NCBI GenBank assembly: GCA_040954595.2
Contig: CM082591.2
Span: 10,912,001-10,976,000, forward strand
Source of the DNA: Balanoglossus misakiensis
Lineage: Eukaryota; Hemichordata
Length of the DNA stretch: 64,000 bases
Direction: 5' to 3'
Of the stretch, positions 1 to 14,150 are shown piece after piece (the stretch's first letter is position 1; every line of letters begins with the position of its first letter). The position numbers and the translations under genes are program-made. The notes beneath the pieces are model-generated. The model did no database searches and was not told the origin of the DNA. It worked only from the letters and a program-made list of their open reading frames with translations.

Positions 1-670
1 AACGAGGCCGTGTTTCGAAGCAACCATGGAAACTTTAGAACTATCCGTCGATCTACAGAGTCTAGAGGCAAACTTTCTTATCCTCATAGGCCTATCATGT
101 GTTCTGCGCATCACAACAGAATTTTGTAAACAAACGAGGCTGTGTTTGGAAGAAACCATGGAAACTTTAGAACTATCCGTCGATCCACAGAGTCTAGCGG
201 AAAACTTTCTCATGCGCATAGACCTATCATGTGTTCTGCGCATCACAACAGAATTTTGTGAACAAACGAGGCTGTGTTTCGAAGCAACCATGGAAACATT
301 AGAACTATCCGTCGATCTATAGAGTCCAGTGGAAAACTTTCTTATCGTCATAGGGCTATCATGTGTTCTGCGCATCACAACAGAATTTTGTAAACAAACG
401 AGTCTGTGTTTGGAAGCAACCATGGAAACTTTAGAAATATCCGTCGATCTACAGAGTCTAGTGGAAAACTTTCTTATGCGCATAGGCCTATCATGTGCTC
501 TGCGCATCAGAACAGAATTTTGTAAACAAACGAGGCTGTGTTTGGAAGCAACAATGGAAACTTTAGAACTATCCGTCGATCTACTGAGTCTAGTGGAAAA
601 CTTTCTTATGCGCATAGGCCTATCTATGTGTTCTGCGCATCACAACAGATTTCCTTAAATAAACGAGGCT
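1..670. repeat. Five-monomer segment, copy A of a distant duplication
   Basis: This segment matches 9915-10584 at an offset of 9914 bp (75 monomers plus 14 bp of indels) with only a few substitutions. Shared rare variants include GAAGAAACC near 148, TTTTGTGAAC near 256, CGAGTCTG near 400, ATCAGAACAG near 506 and the 133-bp monomer near 625. The shared rare variants mark common descent rather than general satellite similarity. Confidence 0.85.
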
Positions 671-969
671 GTGTTTGGAAGCAACCATGGAAATTTTAGA
701 ACTATCCGTCGATCTACAGAGTCTAGTGGAAAACTTTCTTATGTGCATAGGCCTATCTATGTGTTCTGCGCATCACAACAGATTTCCTTAAATAAACGAG
801 GCTGTTTTTGGAAGCAACCATGGAAATTTTAGAACTATCCGTCGATCTACAGAGTCTAGTGGAAAACTTTCTTATGCGCATAGACCTATCATGTGTTCTG
901 CGCATCACAACATATTTCCTTAAATAAACGAGGCTGTGTTTGGAAGCAACCATGGAAACTTTAGAACTA

Positions 970-981
970 TCCGTAGAACTA
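970..981. other. 12-bp in-phase internal duplication in one monomer
   Basis: The monomer starting at 952 repeats GAACTATCCGTA-like sequence before continuing, which makes it 144 bp. The step in ATGGAAA phase (28 to 40 modulo 132) confirms a 12-bp gain. I saw it only once in the window. Replication slippage is the simplest cause. Confidence 0.85.
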
Positions 982-1227
982 TCCGTCGATCTACAGAGTC
1001 TAGTAGAAAACTTTCTTATGTGCATAGGTCTATCATGTGTTCTGCGCATCACAACATAATTTTGTAAACAAACGAGGCTGTGTTTGGAAGCAACCATGGA
1101 AACTTTAGAACTATCCGTCGATCGACAGAGTCTAGTGGAAAACTTTCTTATGCGCATAGACCTATCATTTGTTCTGCGCATCACAACAGAATTTTGTAAA
1201 CAAACGAGACCGTGTTTCGAAGCAACC

Positions 1228-4200
1228 ATGGAAACTTTAGAACTATCCGTCGATCTACAGAGTCTAGTGGAAAACTTTCTTATGCGCATAGACCTATCAT
1301 GTGTTCTGCGCATCACAACAGAATTTTGTAAACAAACGAGGCCGTGTTTCGAAGCAACCATGGAAACTTTAGAACTATCCGTCGATCTACAGAGTCTAGA
1401 GGCAAACTTTCTTATTCTCATAGGCCTATCATGTGTTCTGCGCATCACAACAGAATTTTGTAAACAAACGAGGCTGTGTTTGGAAGCAACCATGGAAACT
1501 TTAGAACTATCCGTCGATCTACAGAGTCTAGTGGAAAACTTTCTTATGCGCATAGACCTATCATGTGTTCTGCGCATCACAACAGAATTTTGTAAACAAA
1601 CGAGGCTGTGTTTCGAAGCAACCATGGAAACTTTAGAACTATCCGTCGATCTACAGAGTCTAGTGGAAAACTTTCTTATGCGCATAGGCCTATCATGTGT
1701 TCTGCGCATCACAACATATTTCCTTAAATAAACGAGGCTGTGTTTGGAAGCAACCATGGAAATTTTAGAACTATCCGTCGATCTACAGAGTCTAGTGGAA
1801 AACTTTCTTATCCTCATAGACCTATCATGTGTTCTGCGCATCACAACAGAATTTTGTAAACAAACGAGGGTGTGTTTGGAAGCAACCATGGAAACTTTAT
1901 AACTATCCGTCGATCTACAGAGTCTAGTTGAAAACTTTCTTATCCTCATAGGCCTATCATGTGTTCTGCGCATCACAACAGAATTTTGTAAACAAACGAG
2001 GCTGTGTTCGGAAGCAACCATGGAAACTTTAGAACTATCCGTCGATCTACAGAGTCTAGTGGAAAACTTTCTTATGCGCATAGGCCTATCATGTGTTCTG
2101 CGCATCACAACATATTTCCTTAAATAAACGAGGCTGTGTTTCGAAGCAACCATGGAAACTTTAGAACAATCCGTCGATCTACAGAGTCTAGTGGAAAACT
2201 TTCTTATGCGCATAGACCTATCATTTGTTCTGCGCATCACAACAGAATTTTGTAAACAAACGAGACCGTGTTTCGAAGCAACCATGGAAACTTTAGAACT
2301 ATCCGTCGATCTACAGAGTCTAGTGGAAAACTTTCTTATGCGCATAGACCTATCATGTGTTCTGCGCATCACAACAGAATTTTGTAAACAAACGAGGCCG
2401 TGTTTCGAAGCAACCATGGAAACTTTAGAACTATCCGTCGATCTACAGAGTCTAGAGGCAAACTTTCTTATCCTCATAGGCCTATCATGTGTTCTGCGCA
2501 TCACAACAGAATTTTGTAAACAAACGAGGCTGTGTTTGGAAGCAACCATGGAAACTTTAGAACTATCCGTCGATCTACAGAGTCTAGTGGAAAACTTTCT
2601 TATGCGCATAGACCTATCATGTGTTCTGCGCATCACAACAGAATTTTGTAAACAAACGAGGCTGTGTTTCGAAGCAACCATGGAAACTTTAGAACTATCC
2701 GTCGATCTACAGAGTCTAGTGGAAAACTTTCTTATGCGCATAGGCCTATCATGTGTTCTGCGCATCACAACATATTTCCTTAAATAAACGAGGCTGTGTT
2801 TGGAAGCAACCATGGAAATTTTAGAACTATCCGTCGATCTACAGAGTCTAGTGGAAAACTTTCTTATCCTCATAGACCTATCATGTGTTCTGCGCATCAC
2901 AACAGAATTTTGTAAACAAACGAGGATGTGTTTGGAAGCAACCATGGAAACTTTAGAACTATCCGTCGATCTACAGAGTCTAGTGGAAAACTTTCTTATG
3001 CGCATAGACCTATCATGTGTTCTGCGCATCACAACAGAATTTTGTAAACAAACGAGGCCGTGTTTCGAAGCAACCATGGAAACTTTAGAACTATCCGTCG
3101 ATCTACAGAGTCTAGAGGCAAACTTTCTTATCCTCATAGGCCTATCATGTGTTCTGCGCATCACAACAGAATTTTGTAAACAAACGAGGCTGTGTTTGGA
3201 AGCAACCATGGAAACTTTAGAACTATCCGTCGATCTACAGAGTCTAGTGGAAAACTTTCTTATGCGCATAGACCTATCATGTGTTCTGCGCATCACAACA
3301 GAATTTTGTAAACAAACGAGGCTGTGTTTCGAAGCAACCATGGAAACTTTAGAACTATCCGTCGATCTACAGAGTCTAGTGGAAAACTTTCTTATGCGCA
3401 TAGGCCTATCATGTGTTCTGCGCATCACAACATATTTCCTTAAATAAACGAGGCTGTGTTTGGAAGCAACCATGGAAATTTTAGAACTATCCGTCGATCT
3501 ACAGAGTCTAGTGGAAAACTTTCTTATCCTCATAGACCTATCATGTGTTCTGCGCATCACAACAGAATTTTGTAAACAAACGAGGGTGTGTTTGGAAGCA
3601 ACCATGGAAACTTTAGAACTATCCGTCGATCTACAGAGTCTAGTTGAAAACTTTCTTATCCTCATAGGCCTATCATGTGTTCTGCGCATCACAACAGAAT
3701 TTTGTAAACAAACGAGGCTGTGTTCGGAAGCAACCATGGAAACTTTAGAACTATCCGTCGATCTACAGAGTCTAGTGGAAAACTTTCTTATGCGCATAGG
3801 CCTATCATGTGTTCTGCGCATCACAACATATTTCCTTAAATAAACGAGGCTGTGTTTCGAAGCAACCATGGAAACTTTAGAACTATCCGTCGATCTACAG
3901 AGTCTAGTGGAAAACTTTCTTATGCGCATAGACCTATCATTTGTTCTGCGCATCACAACAGAATTTTGTAAACAAACGAGACCGTGTTTCGAAGCAACCA
4001 TGGAAACTTTAGAACTATCCGTCGATCTACAGAGTCTAGTGGAAAACTTTCTTATGCGCATAGACCTATCATGTGTTCTGCGCATCACAACAGAATTTTG
4101 TAAACAAACGAGGCCGTGTTTCGAAGCAACCATGGAAACTTTAGAACTATCCGTCGATCTACAGAGTCTAGAGGCAAACTTTCTTATCCTCATAGGCCTA

Positions 4201-4659
4201 TCATGTGTTCTGCGCATCACAACAGAATTTTGTAAACAAACGAGGCTGTGTTTGGAAGCAACCATGGAAACTTTAGAACTATCCGTCGATCTACAGAGTC
4301 TAGTGGAAAACTTTCTTATGCGCATAGACCTATCATGTGTTCTGCGCATCACAACAGAATTTTGTAAACAAACGAGGCTGTGTTTCGAAGCAACCATGGA
4401 AACTTTAAAACTATCCGTCGATCTACAGAGTCTAGTGGAAAACTTTCTTATGCGCATAGGCCTATCATGTGTTCTGCGCATCACAACATATTTCCTTAAA
4501 TAAACGAGGCTGTGTTTGGAAGCAACCATGGAAATTTTAGAACTATCCGTCGATCTACAGAGTCTAGTGGAAAACTTTCTTATCCTCATAGACCTATCAT
4601 GTGTTCTGCGCATCACAACAGAATTTTGTAAACAGACGAGGGTGTGTTTGGAAGCAACC
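1228..4659. repeat. 13-monomer higher-order repeat, 1716 bp, two copies
   Basis: Copies 1228-2943 and 2944-4659 share the order of monomer variants at an offset of 1716 bp (13 x 132). Diagnostic landmarks at this spacing are the GAGGCAAAC monomers at 1389/3115-type positions and the CTTAAATAAAC monomers ending at 1731/3447 and 2787/4503. A 660-bp (5-monomer) periodicity is nested inside, since 2140-2799 resembles 2800-3459. A monomer with TTATAACTA at about 1899 recurs at 4671, exactly 21 monomers later. Confidence 0.75.
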
Positions 4660-6891
4660 ATGGAAACTTTATAACTATCCGTCGATCTACAGAGTCTAGT
4701 TGAAAACTTTCTTATCCTCATAGGCCTATCATGTGTTCTGCGCATCACAACAGAATTTTGTAAACAAACAAGGCTGTGTTCGGAAGCAACCATGGAAACT
4801 TTAGAACTATCCGTCGATCTACAGAGTCTAGTGGAAAACTTTCTTATGCGCATAGGCCTATCATGTGTTCTGCGCATCACAACATATTTCCTTAAATAAA
4901 CGAGGCTGTGTTTCGAAGCAACCATGGAAACTTTAGAACTATCCGTCGATCTACAGAGTCTAGTGGAAAACTTTCTTATGCGCATAGACCTATCATGTGT
5001 TCTGCGCATCACAACAGAATTTTGTCAACAAACGAGGCTGTGTTTGGAAGCAACCATGGAAACTTTAGAACTATCCGTTGATCTACAGAGTCTAGTGGAA
5101 AACTTTCTTATCCTCATAGGCCTATCATGTGTTCTGCGCATCACAACATATTTCCTTAAATAAACGAGGCTGTGTTTGGAAGCAACCATGGAAATTTTAG
5201 AACTATCCGTCGATCTACAGAGTCTAGTGGAAAACTTTCTTATCCTCATAGACCTATCATGTGTTCTGCGCATCACAACAGAATTTTGTAAACAAACGAG
5301 GGTGTGTTTGGAAGCAACCATGGAAACTTTATAACTATCCGTCGATCTACAGAGTCTAGTGGAAAACTTTCTTATCCTCATAGGCCTATCATGTGTTTTG
5401 CGCATCACAACAGAATTTTGTAAACAAACGAGGCTGTGTTCGGAAGCAACCATGGAAACTTTAGAACTATCCGTCGATCTACAGAGTCTAGTGGAAAACT
5501 TTCTTATGCGCATAGGCCTATCATGTGTTCTGCGCATCACAACATATTTCCTTAAATAAACGAGGCTGTGTTTCGAAGCAACCATGGAAACTTTAGAACT
5601 ATCCGTCGATCTACAGAGTCTAGTGGAAAACTTTCTTATGCGCATAGACCTATCATGTGTTCTGCGCATCACAGCAGAATTTTGTAAACAAACGAGGCTG
5701 TGTTTCGAAGCAACCATGGTAACTTTAGAACTATCCGTCGATCTATAGAGTCCAGTGGAAAACTTTCTTATCGTCATAGGGCTATCATGTGTTCTGCGCA
5801 TCACAACAGAATTTTGTAAACAAACGAGGCTGTGTTCGGAAGCAACCATGGAAACTTTAGAACTATCCGTCGATCTACAGAGTCTAGTGGAAAACTTTCT
5901 TATGCGCATAGGCCTATCATGTGTTCTGCGCATCACAACATATTTCCTTAAATAAACGAGGCTGTGTTTGGAAGCAACCATGGAAATTTTAGAACTATCC
6001 GTCGATCTACAGAGTCTAGTGGAAAACTTTCTTATGTGCATAGGTCTATCATGTGTTCTGCGCATCACAACATAATTTTGAAAACAATCGAGGCTGTGTT
6101 TGGAAGCAACCATGGAAACTTTAGAACTATCCGTCGATCCACAGAGTCTAGTGGAAAACCTTCTTATGCGCATAGGCCTATCATGTGTTCTGCACATCAC
6201 AACAGAATTTTGTAAACAATCGAGGCTGTGTTTGGAAGCAACCATGGAAACTTTAGAACTATCCGTCGATCGACAGAGTCTAGTGGAAAACTTTCTTATG
6301 CGCATAGACCTATCATTTGTTCTGCGCATCACAACAGAATTTTGTAAACAAACGAGGCTGTGTTTGGAAGCAACCATAGAAACTTTAGAACTATCCTTCG
6401 ATCTACAGAGTCTAGTGGAAAACTTTCTTATGCGCATAGACCTATCATGTGTTCTGCGCATCACAACAGAATTTTGTAAACAAACGAGGCTGTGTTTCGA
6501 AGCAACCATGGAAACTTTAGAACTATCCGTCGATCTATAGAGTCCAGTGGAAAACTTTCTTATCGTCATAGGGCTATCATGTGTTCTGCGCATCACAACA
6601 GAATTTTGTAAACAAACGAGGCTGTGTTCGGAAGCAACCATGGAAACTTTAGAACTATCCGTCGATCTACAGAGTCTAGTGGAAAACTTTCTTATGCGCA
6701 TAGGCCTATCATGTGTTCTGCGCATCACAACATATTTCCTTAAATAAACGAGGCTGTGTTTGGAAGCAACCATGGAAATTTTAGAACTATCCGTCGATCT
6801 ACAGAGTCTAGTGGAAAACTTTCTTATGTGCATAGGTCTATCATGTGTTCTGCGCATCACAACATAATTTTGAAAACAATCGAGGCTGTGT

Positions 6892-8211
6892 TTGGAAGCA
6901 ACCATGGAAACTTTAGAACTATCCGTCGATCCACAGAGTCTAGTGGAAAACTTTCTTATGCGCATAGGCCTATCATGTGTTCTGCACATCACAACAGAAT
7001 TTTGTAAACAATCGAGGCTGTGTTTGGAAGCAACCATGGAAACTTTAGAACTATCCGTCGATCGACAGAGTCTAGTGGAAAACTTTCTTATGCGCATAGA
7101 CCTATCATTTGTTCTGCGCATCACAACAGAATTTTGTAAACAAACGAGGCTGTGTTTGGAAGCAACCATAGAAACTTTAGAACTATCCGTCGATCTACAG
7201 AGTCTAGTGGAAAACTTTCTTATGCGCATAGACCTATCATGTGTTCTGCGCATCACAACAGAATTTTGTAAACAAACGAGGCTGTGTTTCGAAGCAACCA
7301 TGGAAACTTTAGAACTATCCGTCGATCTATAGAGTCCAGTGGAAAACTTTCTTATTGTCATAGGGCTATCATGTGTTCTGCGCATCACAACAGAATTGTG
7401 TAAACAAACGAGGCTGTGTTCGGAAGCAACCATGGAAACTTTAGAACTATCCGTCGATCTACAGAGTCTAGTGGAAAACTTTCTTATGTGCATAGGTCTA
7501 TCATGTGTTCTGCGCATCACAACATAATTTTGAAAACAATCGAGGCTGTGTTTGGAAGCAACCATGGAAACTTTAGAACTATCCGTCGATCCACAGAGTC
7601 TAGTGGAAAACTTTCTTATGCGCATAGGCCTATCATGTGTTCTGCACATCACAACAGAATTTTGTAAACAATCGAGGCTGTGTTTGGAAGCAACCATGGA
7701 AACTTTAGAACTATCCGTCGATCGACAGAGTCTAGTGGAAAACTTTCTTATGCGCATAGACCTATCATTTGTTCTGCGCATCACAACAGAATTTTGTAAA
7801 CAAACGAGGCTGTGTTTGGAAGCAACCATAGAAACTTTAGAACTATCCGTCGATCTACAGAGTCTAGTGGAAAACTTTCTTATGCGCATAGACCTATCAT
7901 GTGTTCTGCGCATCACAACAGAATTTTGTAAACAAACGAGGCTGTGTTTCGAAGCAACCATGGAAACTTTAGAACTATCCGTCGATCTATAGAGTCCAGT
8001 GGAAAACTTTCTTATTGTCATAGGGCTATCATGTGTTCTGCGCATCACAACAGAATTGTGTAAACAAACGAGGCTGTGTTCGGAAGCAACCATGGAAACT
8101 TTAGAACTATCCGTCGATCTACAGAGTCTAGTGGAAAACTTTCTTATGCGCATAGGCCTATCATGTGTTCTGCGCATCACAACATATTTCCTTAAATAAA
8201 CGAGGCTGTGT
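6892..8211. repeat. 5-monomer higher-order repeat, 660 bp, two copies
   Basis: 6892-7551 and 7552-8211 carry the same variant series, including AACCATAGAAAC, the GATCTATAGAGTCCAG monomer and the rare GAATTGTG at about 7393 and 8053. A related 6-monomer (792-bp) version lies just upstream (5964 to 6756), so unit size changed by one monomer within this stretch. Confidence 0.8.
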
Positions 8212-8343
8212 TTGGAAGCAACCATGGAAATTTTAGAACTATCCGTCGATCTACAGAGTCTAGTGGAAAACTTTCTTATGTGCATAGGTCAATCATGTGT
8301 TCTGCGCATCACAACATAATTTTGAAAACAATCAAGGCTGTGT

Positions 8344-9663
8344 TTGGAAGCAACCATGGAAACTTTAGAACTATCCGTCGATCCACAGAGTCTAGTGGAA
8401 AACTTTCTTATGCGCATAGGCCTATCATGTTTTCTGCGCATCACAACAGAATTTTGTAAACAAACGAGGCTGTGTTCGGAAGCAACCATGGAAACTTTAG
8501 AACTATCCGTCGATCTACAGAGTCTAGTGGAAAACTTTCTTATGCGCATAGGCCTATCATGTGTTCTGCGCATCACAACATATTTCCTTAAATAAACGAG
8601 GCTGTGTTTGGAAGCAACCATGGAAATTTTAGAACTATCCGTCGATCTACAGAGTCTAGTGGAAATCTTTCTTATGTGCATAGGTCTATCATGTGTTCTG
8701 CGCATCACAACATAATTTTGAAAACAATCGAGGCTGTGTTCGGAAGCAACCATGGAAACTTTAGAACTATCCGTCGATCTACAGAGTCTAGTGGAAAACT
8801 TTCTTATGCGCATAGACCTATCATGTGTTCTGCGCATCACAACAGAATTTTGTAAACAAACGAGGCTGTGTTTCGAAGCAACCATGGAAACTTTAGAACT
8901 ATCCGTCGATCTACAGAGTCTAGTGGAAAACTTTCTTATCCTCATAGGCCTATCATGTGTTCTGCGCATCACAACATATTTCCTTAAATAAACGAGGCTG
9001 TGTTTGGAAGCAACCATGGAAACTTTAGAACTATCCGTCGATCCACAGAGTCTAGTGGAAAACTTTCTTATGCGCATAGGCCTATCATGTTTTCTGCGCA
9101 TCACAACAGAATTTTGTAAACAAACGAGGCTGTGTTCGGAAGCAACCATGGAAACTTTAGAACTATCCGTCGATCTACAGAGTCTAGTGGAAAACTTTCT
9201 TATGCGCATAGGCCTATCATGTGTTCTGCGCATCACAACATATTTCCTTAAATAAACGAGGCTGTGTTTGGAAGCAACCATGGAAATTTTAGAACTATCC
9301 GTCGATCTACAGAGTCTAGTGGAAATCTTTCTTATGTGCATAGGTCTATCATGTGTTCTGCGCATCACAACATAATTTTGAAAACAATCGAGGCTGTGTT
9401 CGGAAGCAACCATGGAAACTTTAGAACTATCCGTCGATCTACAGAGTCTAGTGGAAAACTTTCTTATGCGCATAGACCTATCATGTGTTCTGCGCATCAC
9501 AACAGAATTTTGTAAACAAACGAGGCTGTGTTTCGAAGCAACCATGGAAACTTTAGAACTATCCGTCGATCTACAGAGTCTAGTGGAAAACTTTCTTATC
9601 CTCATAGGCCTATCATGTGTTCTGCGCATCACAACATATTTCCTTAAATAAACGAGGCTGTGT
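8344..9663. repeat. Apparently identical 660-bp tandem duplication
   Basis: 8344-9003 and 9004-9663 appear base-for-base identical on reading, including the rare GTGGAAATCTTTC at about 8660 and 9320. Five monomers are involved. The lack of differences points to a recent event, or to a duplication introduced in assembly. Confidence 0.85.
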
Positions 9664-9914
9664 TTGGAAGCAACCATGGAAATTTTAGAACTATCCGTCG
9701 ATCTACAGAGTCTAGTGGAAAACTTTCTTATCCTCATAGACCTATCATGTGTTCTGCGCATCACAACAGAATTTTGTAAACAAACGAGGGTGTGTTTGGA
9801 AGCAACCATGGAAACTTTATAACTATCCGTCGATCTACAGAGTCTAGTGGAAAACTGTCTTATCCTCATAGGCCTATCATGTGTTCTGCGCATCACAACA
9901 GAATTTTGTAAACA

Positions 9915-10584
9915 AACGAGGCCGTATTTCGAAGCAACCATGGAAACTTTAGAACTATCCGTCGATCTACAGAGTCTAGAGGCAAACTTTCTTATCCTCA
10001 TAGGCCTATCATGTGTTCTGCGCATCACAACAGAATTTTGTAAACAAACGAGGCTGTGTTTGGAAGAAACCATGGAAACTTTAGAACTATCCGTCGATCC
10101 ACAGAGTCTAGTGGAAAACTTTCTCATGCGCATAGACCTATCATGTGTTCTGCGCATCACAACAGAATTTTGTGAACAAACGAGGCTGTGTTTCGAAGCA
10201 ACCATGGAAACATTAGAACTATCCGTCGATCTATAGAGTCCAGTGGAAAACTTTCTTATCGTCATAGGGCTATCATGTGTTCTGCGCATCACAACAGAAT
10301 TTTGTAAACAAACGAGTCTGTGTTTGGAAGCAACCATGGAAACTTTAGAAATATCCGTCGATCTACAGAGTCTAGTGGAAAACTTTCTTATGCGCATAGG
10401 CCTATCATGTGCTCTGCGCATCAGAACAGAATTTTGTAAACAAACGAGGCTGTGTTTGGAAGCAACAATGGAAACTTTAGAACTATCCGTCGATCTACTG
10501 AGTCTAGTGGAAAACTTTCTTATGCGCATAGGCCTATCTATGTGTTCTGCGCATCACAACAGATTTCCTTAAATAAACGAGGCT
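9915..10584. repeat. Five-monomer segment, copy B of a distant duplication
   Basis: Partner of the segment at 1-670, offset 9914 bp. Differences seen include GCCGTATTTC here against GCCGTGTTTC near 13, and AGTCTAGTGG here against AGTCTAGCGG near 192. It ends in the same 133-bp monomer (TCTATGTG, near 10536). Confidence 0.85.
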
Positions 10585-12129
10585 GTGTTTGTAAGCAACC
10601 ATGGAAATTTTAGAACTATCCGTCGATCTACAGAGTCTAGTGGAAAACTTTCTTATGTGCATAGGTCTATCATGTGTTCTGCGCATCACAACATAATTTT
10701 GAAAACAATCGAGGCTGTGTTTGGAAGCAACCATAGAAACTTTAGAACTATCCGTCGATCTACAGAGTCTAGTGGAAAACTTTCCTATGCGCATAGGTCT
10801 ATCATGTGTTCTGCGCATCACAACAGAATTTTGTAAACAAACGAGGGTGTGTTTGGAAGCAACCATGGAAACTTTACAACTATCCGTCGATCTACAGAGT
10901 CTAGTGGAAAACTTTCTTATGCGCATAGACCTATCATGTGTTCTGCGCATCACAACATATTTCCTTAAATAAACGAGGCTGTGTTTGGAAGCAACCATGG
11001 AAATTTTAGAACTATCCGTCGATCTACAGAGTCTAGTGGAAAACTTTCTTATGTGCATAGGTCTATCATGTGTTCTGCGCATCACAACATAATTTTGTAA
11101 ACAAACAAGGCTGTGTTTGGAAGCAACCATGGAAACTTTAGAACTATCCGTCGATCGACAGAGTCTAGTGGAAAACTTTCTTATGCGCATAGACCTATCA
11201 TTTGTTCTGCGCATCACAACAGAATTTTGTAAACAAACGAGGCCAAGTTTCGAAGCAACCATGGAAACTTTAGAACTATCCGTCGATCTACAGAGTCTAG
11301 TGGAAAACTTTCTTATGCGCATAGACCTATCATGTGTTCTGCGCATCACAACAGAATTTCGTAAACAAACGAGGCCGTGTTTCGAAGCAACCATGGAAAC
11401 TTTAGAACTATCCGTCGATCTACAGAGTCTAGAGGCAAACTTTCTTATCCTCATAGGCCTATCATGTGTTCTGCGCATCACAACAGAATTTTGTAAACAA
11501 ACGAGGCTGTGTTTGGAAGAAACCATGGAAACTTTAGAACTATCCGTCGATCTACAGAGTCTAGTGGAAAACTTTCTTATGCGCATAGACCTATCATGTG
11601 TTCTGCGCATCACAACAGAATTTTGTGATCAAACGAGGCTGTGTTTCGAAGCAACCATGGAAACTTTAGAACTATCCGTCGATCTATAGAGTCCAGTGGA
11701 AAACTTTCTTATCGTCATAGGGCTATCATGTGTTCTGCGCATCACGACAGAATTTTGTAAACAAACGAGGCTGTGTTTGGAAGCAACAATGGAAACTTTA
11801 GAACTATCCGTCGATCTACTGAGTCTAGTGGAAAACTTTCTTATGCGCATAGGCCTATCTATGTGTTCTGCGCATCACAACAGATTTCCTTAAATAAACG
11901 AGGCTGTGTTTGGAAGCAACCATGGAAATTTTAGAACTATCCGTCGATCTACAGAGTCTAGTGGAAAACTTTCTTATGTGCATAGGTCTATCATTTGTTC
12001 TGCGCATCACAACAGAATTTTGTAAACAAACGAGGCCAAGTTTCGAAGCAACCATGGAAACTTTAGAACTATCCGTCGATCTACAGAGTCTAGTGGAAAA
12101 CTTTCTTATGTGCATAGGTCTATCATGTG

Positions 12130-14150
12130 TTCTGCGCATCACAACATAATTTTGAAAACAATCGAGGCTGTGTTTGGAAGCAACCATAGAAACTTTAGAA
12201 CTCTGTCGATCTACAGAGTCTAGTGGAAAACTTTCCTATGCGCATAGGTCTATCATGTGTTCTGCGCATCACAACATAATTTTGAAAACAATCGAGGCTG
12301 TGTTTGGAAGCAACCATGGAAACTTTAGAACTATCCGTCGATCTACAGAGTCTAGTGGAAAACTTTCTTATGCGCATAGACCTATCATTTGTTCTGCGCA
12401 TCACAACATAATTTTGTAAACAAACGAGGCCGTGTTTGGAAGCAACCATGGAAACTTTACAACTATCCGTCGATCTACAGAGTCTAGTGGAAAACTTTCT
12501 TATGCGCATAGACCTATCATGTGTTCTGCGCATCACAACAAATTTCCTTAAATAAACGAGGCTGTGTTTGGAAGCAACCATGGAAATTTTAGAAATATCC
12601 GTCGATCTACAGAGTCTAGTGGAAAACTTTCTTATGTGCATAGGTCTATCATGTGTTCTGCGCATCACAACATAATTTTGTAAACAAACGAGGCTGTGTT
12701 TGGAAGCAACCATGGAAACTTTAGAACTATCCGTCGATCTACAGAGTCTAGTGGTAAACTTTCTTATGTGCATAGGTCTATCATGTGTTCTGCGCATCAC
12801 AACAGAATTTTGTAAACAAACAAGGCTGTGTTTGGAAGCAACCATGGAAACTTTAGAACTATCCGTCGATCTACAGAGTCTAGAGGCAAACTTTCTTATC
12901 CTCATAGGCCTATCATGTGTTCTGCGCATCACAACAGAATTTTGTAAACAAACGAGGCTGTGTTTGGAAGAAACCATGGAAACTTTAGAACTATCCGTCG
13001 ATCTACAGAGTCTAGTGGAAAACTTTCTTATGCGCATAGACCTATCATGTGTTCTGCGCATCACAACAGAATTTTGTGATCAAACGAGGCTGTGTTTCGA
13101 AGCAACCATGGAAACTTTAGAACTATCCGTCGATCTATAGAGTCCAGTGGAAAACTTTCTTATCGTCATAGGGCTATCATGTGTTCTGCGCATCACGACA
13201 GAATTTTGTAAACAAACGAGGCTGTGTTTGGAAGCAACAATGGAAACTTTAGAACTATCCGTCGATCTACTGAGTCTAGTGGAAAACTTTCTTATGCGCA
13301 TAGGCCTATCTATGTGTTCTGCGCATCACAACAGATTTCCTTAAATAAACGAGGCTGTGTTTGGAAGCAACCATGGAAATTTTAGAACTATCCGTCGATC
13401 TACAGAGTCTAGTGGAAAACTTTCTTATGTGCATAGGTCTATCATGTGTTCTGCGCATCACAACATAATTTTGAAAACAATCGAGGCTGTGTTTGGAAGC
13501 AACCATAGAAACTTTAGAACTCTGTCGATCTACAGAGTCTAGTGGAAAACTTTCCTATGCGCATAGGTCTATCATGTGTTCTGCGCATCACAACATAATT
13601 TTGAAAACAATCGAGGCTGTGTTTGGAAGCAACCATGGAAACTTTAGAACTATCCGTCGATCTACAGAGTCTAGTGGAAAACTTTCTTATGCGCATAGAC
13701 CTATCATTTGTTCTGCGCATCACAACATAATTTTGTAAACAAACGAGGCCGTGTTTGGAAGCAACCATGGAAACTTTACAACTATCCGTCGATCTACAGA
13801 GTCTAGTGGAAAACTTTCTTATGCGCATAGACCTATCATGTGTTCTGCGCATCACAACATATTTCCTTAAATAAACGAGGCTGTGTTTGGAAGCAACCAT
13901 GGAAATTTTAGAAATATCCGTCGATCTACAGAGTCTAGTGGAAAACTTTCTTATGTGCATAGGTCTATCATGTGTTCTGCGCATCACAACATAATTTTGT
14001 AAACAAACGAGGCTGTGTTTGGAAGCAACCATGGAAACTTTAGAACTATCCGTCGATCTACAGAGTCTAGTGGTAAACTTTCTTATGTGCATAGGTCTAT
14101 CATGTGTTCTGCGCATCACAACAGAATTTTGTAAACAAACAAGGCTGTGT
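12130..14150. repeat. 10-monomer higher-order repeat, 1319 bp, partial second copy
   Basis: Sequence from about 12130 recurs 1319 bp later (1320 - 2 + 1). Both copies contain a 130-bp monomer with GAACTCTGTCGATC (near 12200 and 13520), and each unit spans one 133-bp monomer. The match fades near 14190, where the second copy switches to another variant series. A third occurrence of the 130-bp monomer lies near 15765. Confidence 0.7.

Noticed and set aside
640-680. AATAAA poly(A) signals in the CTTAAATAAAC monomer class
   Set aside because: The hexamer overlaps a stop codon in one frame and recurs in many monomers, but there is no gene, no downstream element and no sign of transcript ends. It is an incidental AT-rich variant.
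753-5012. Giant minus-strand repeat protein (1419 codons), and similar frames elsewhere
   Set aside because: The frame is open only because 132 is divisible by three. Frames are open on both strands, break at 1- and 2-bp indels, lack any unique N- or C-terminal domain, and show many replacement changes.
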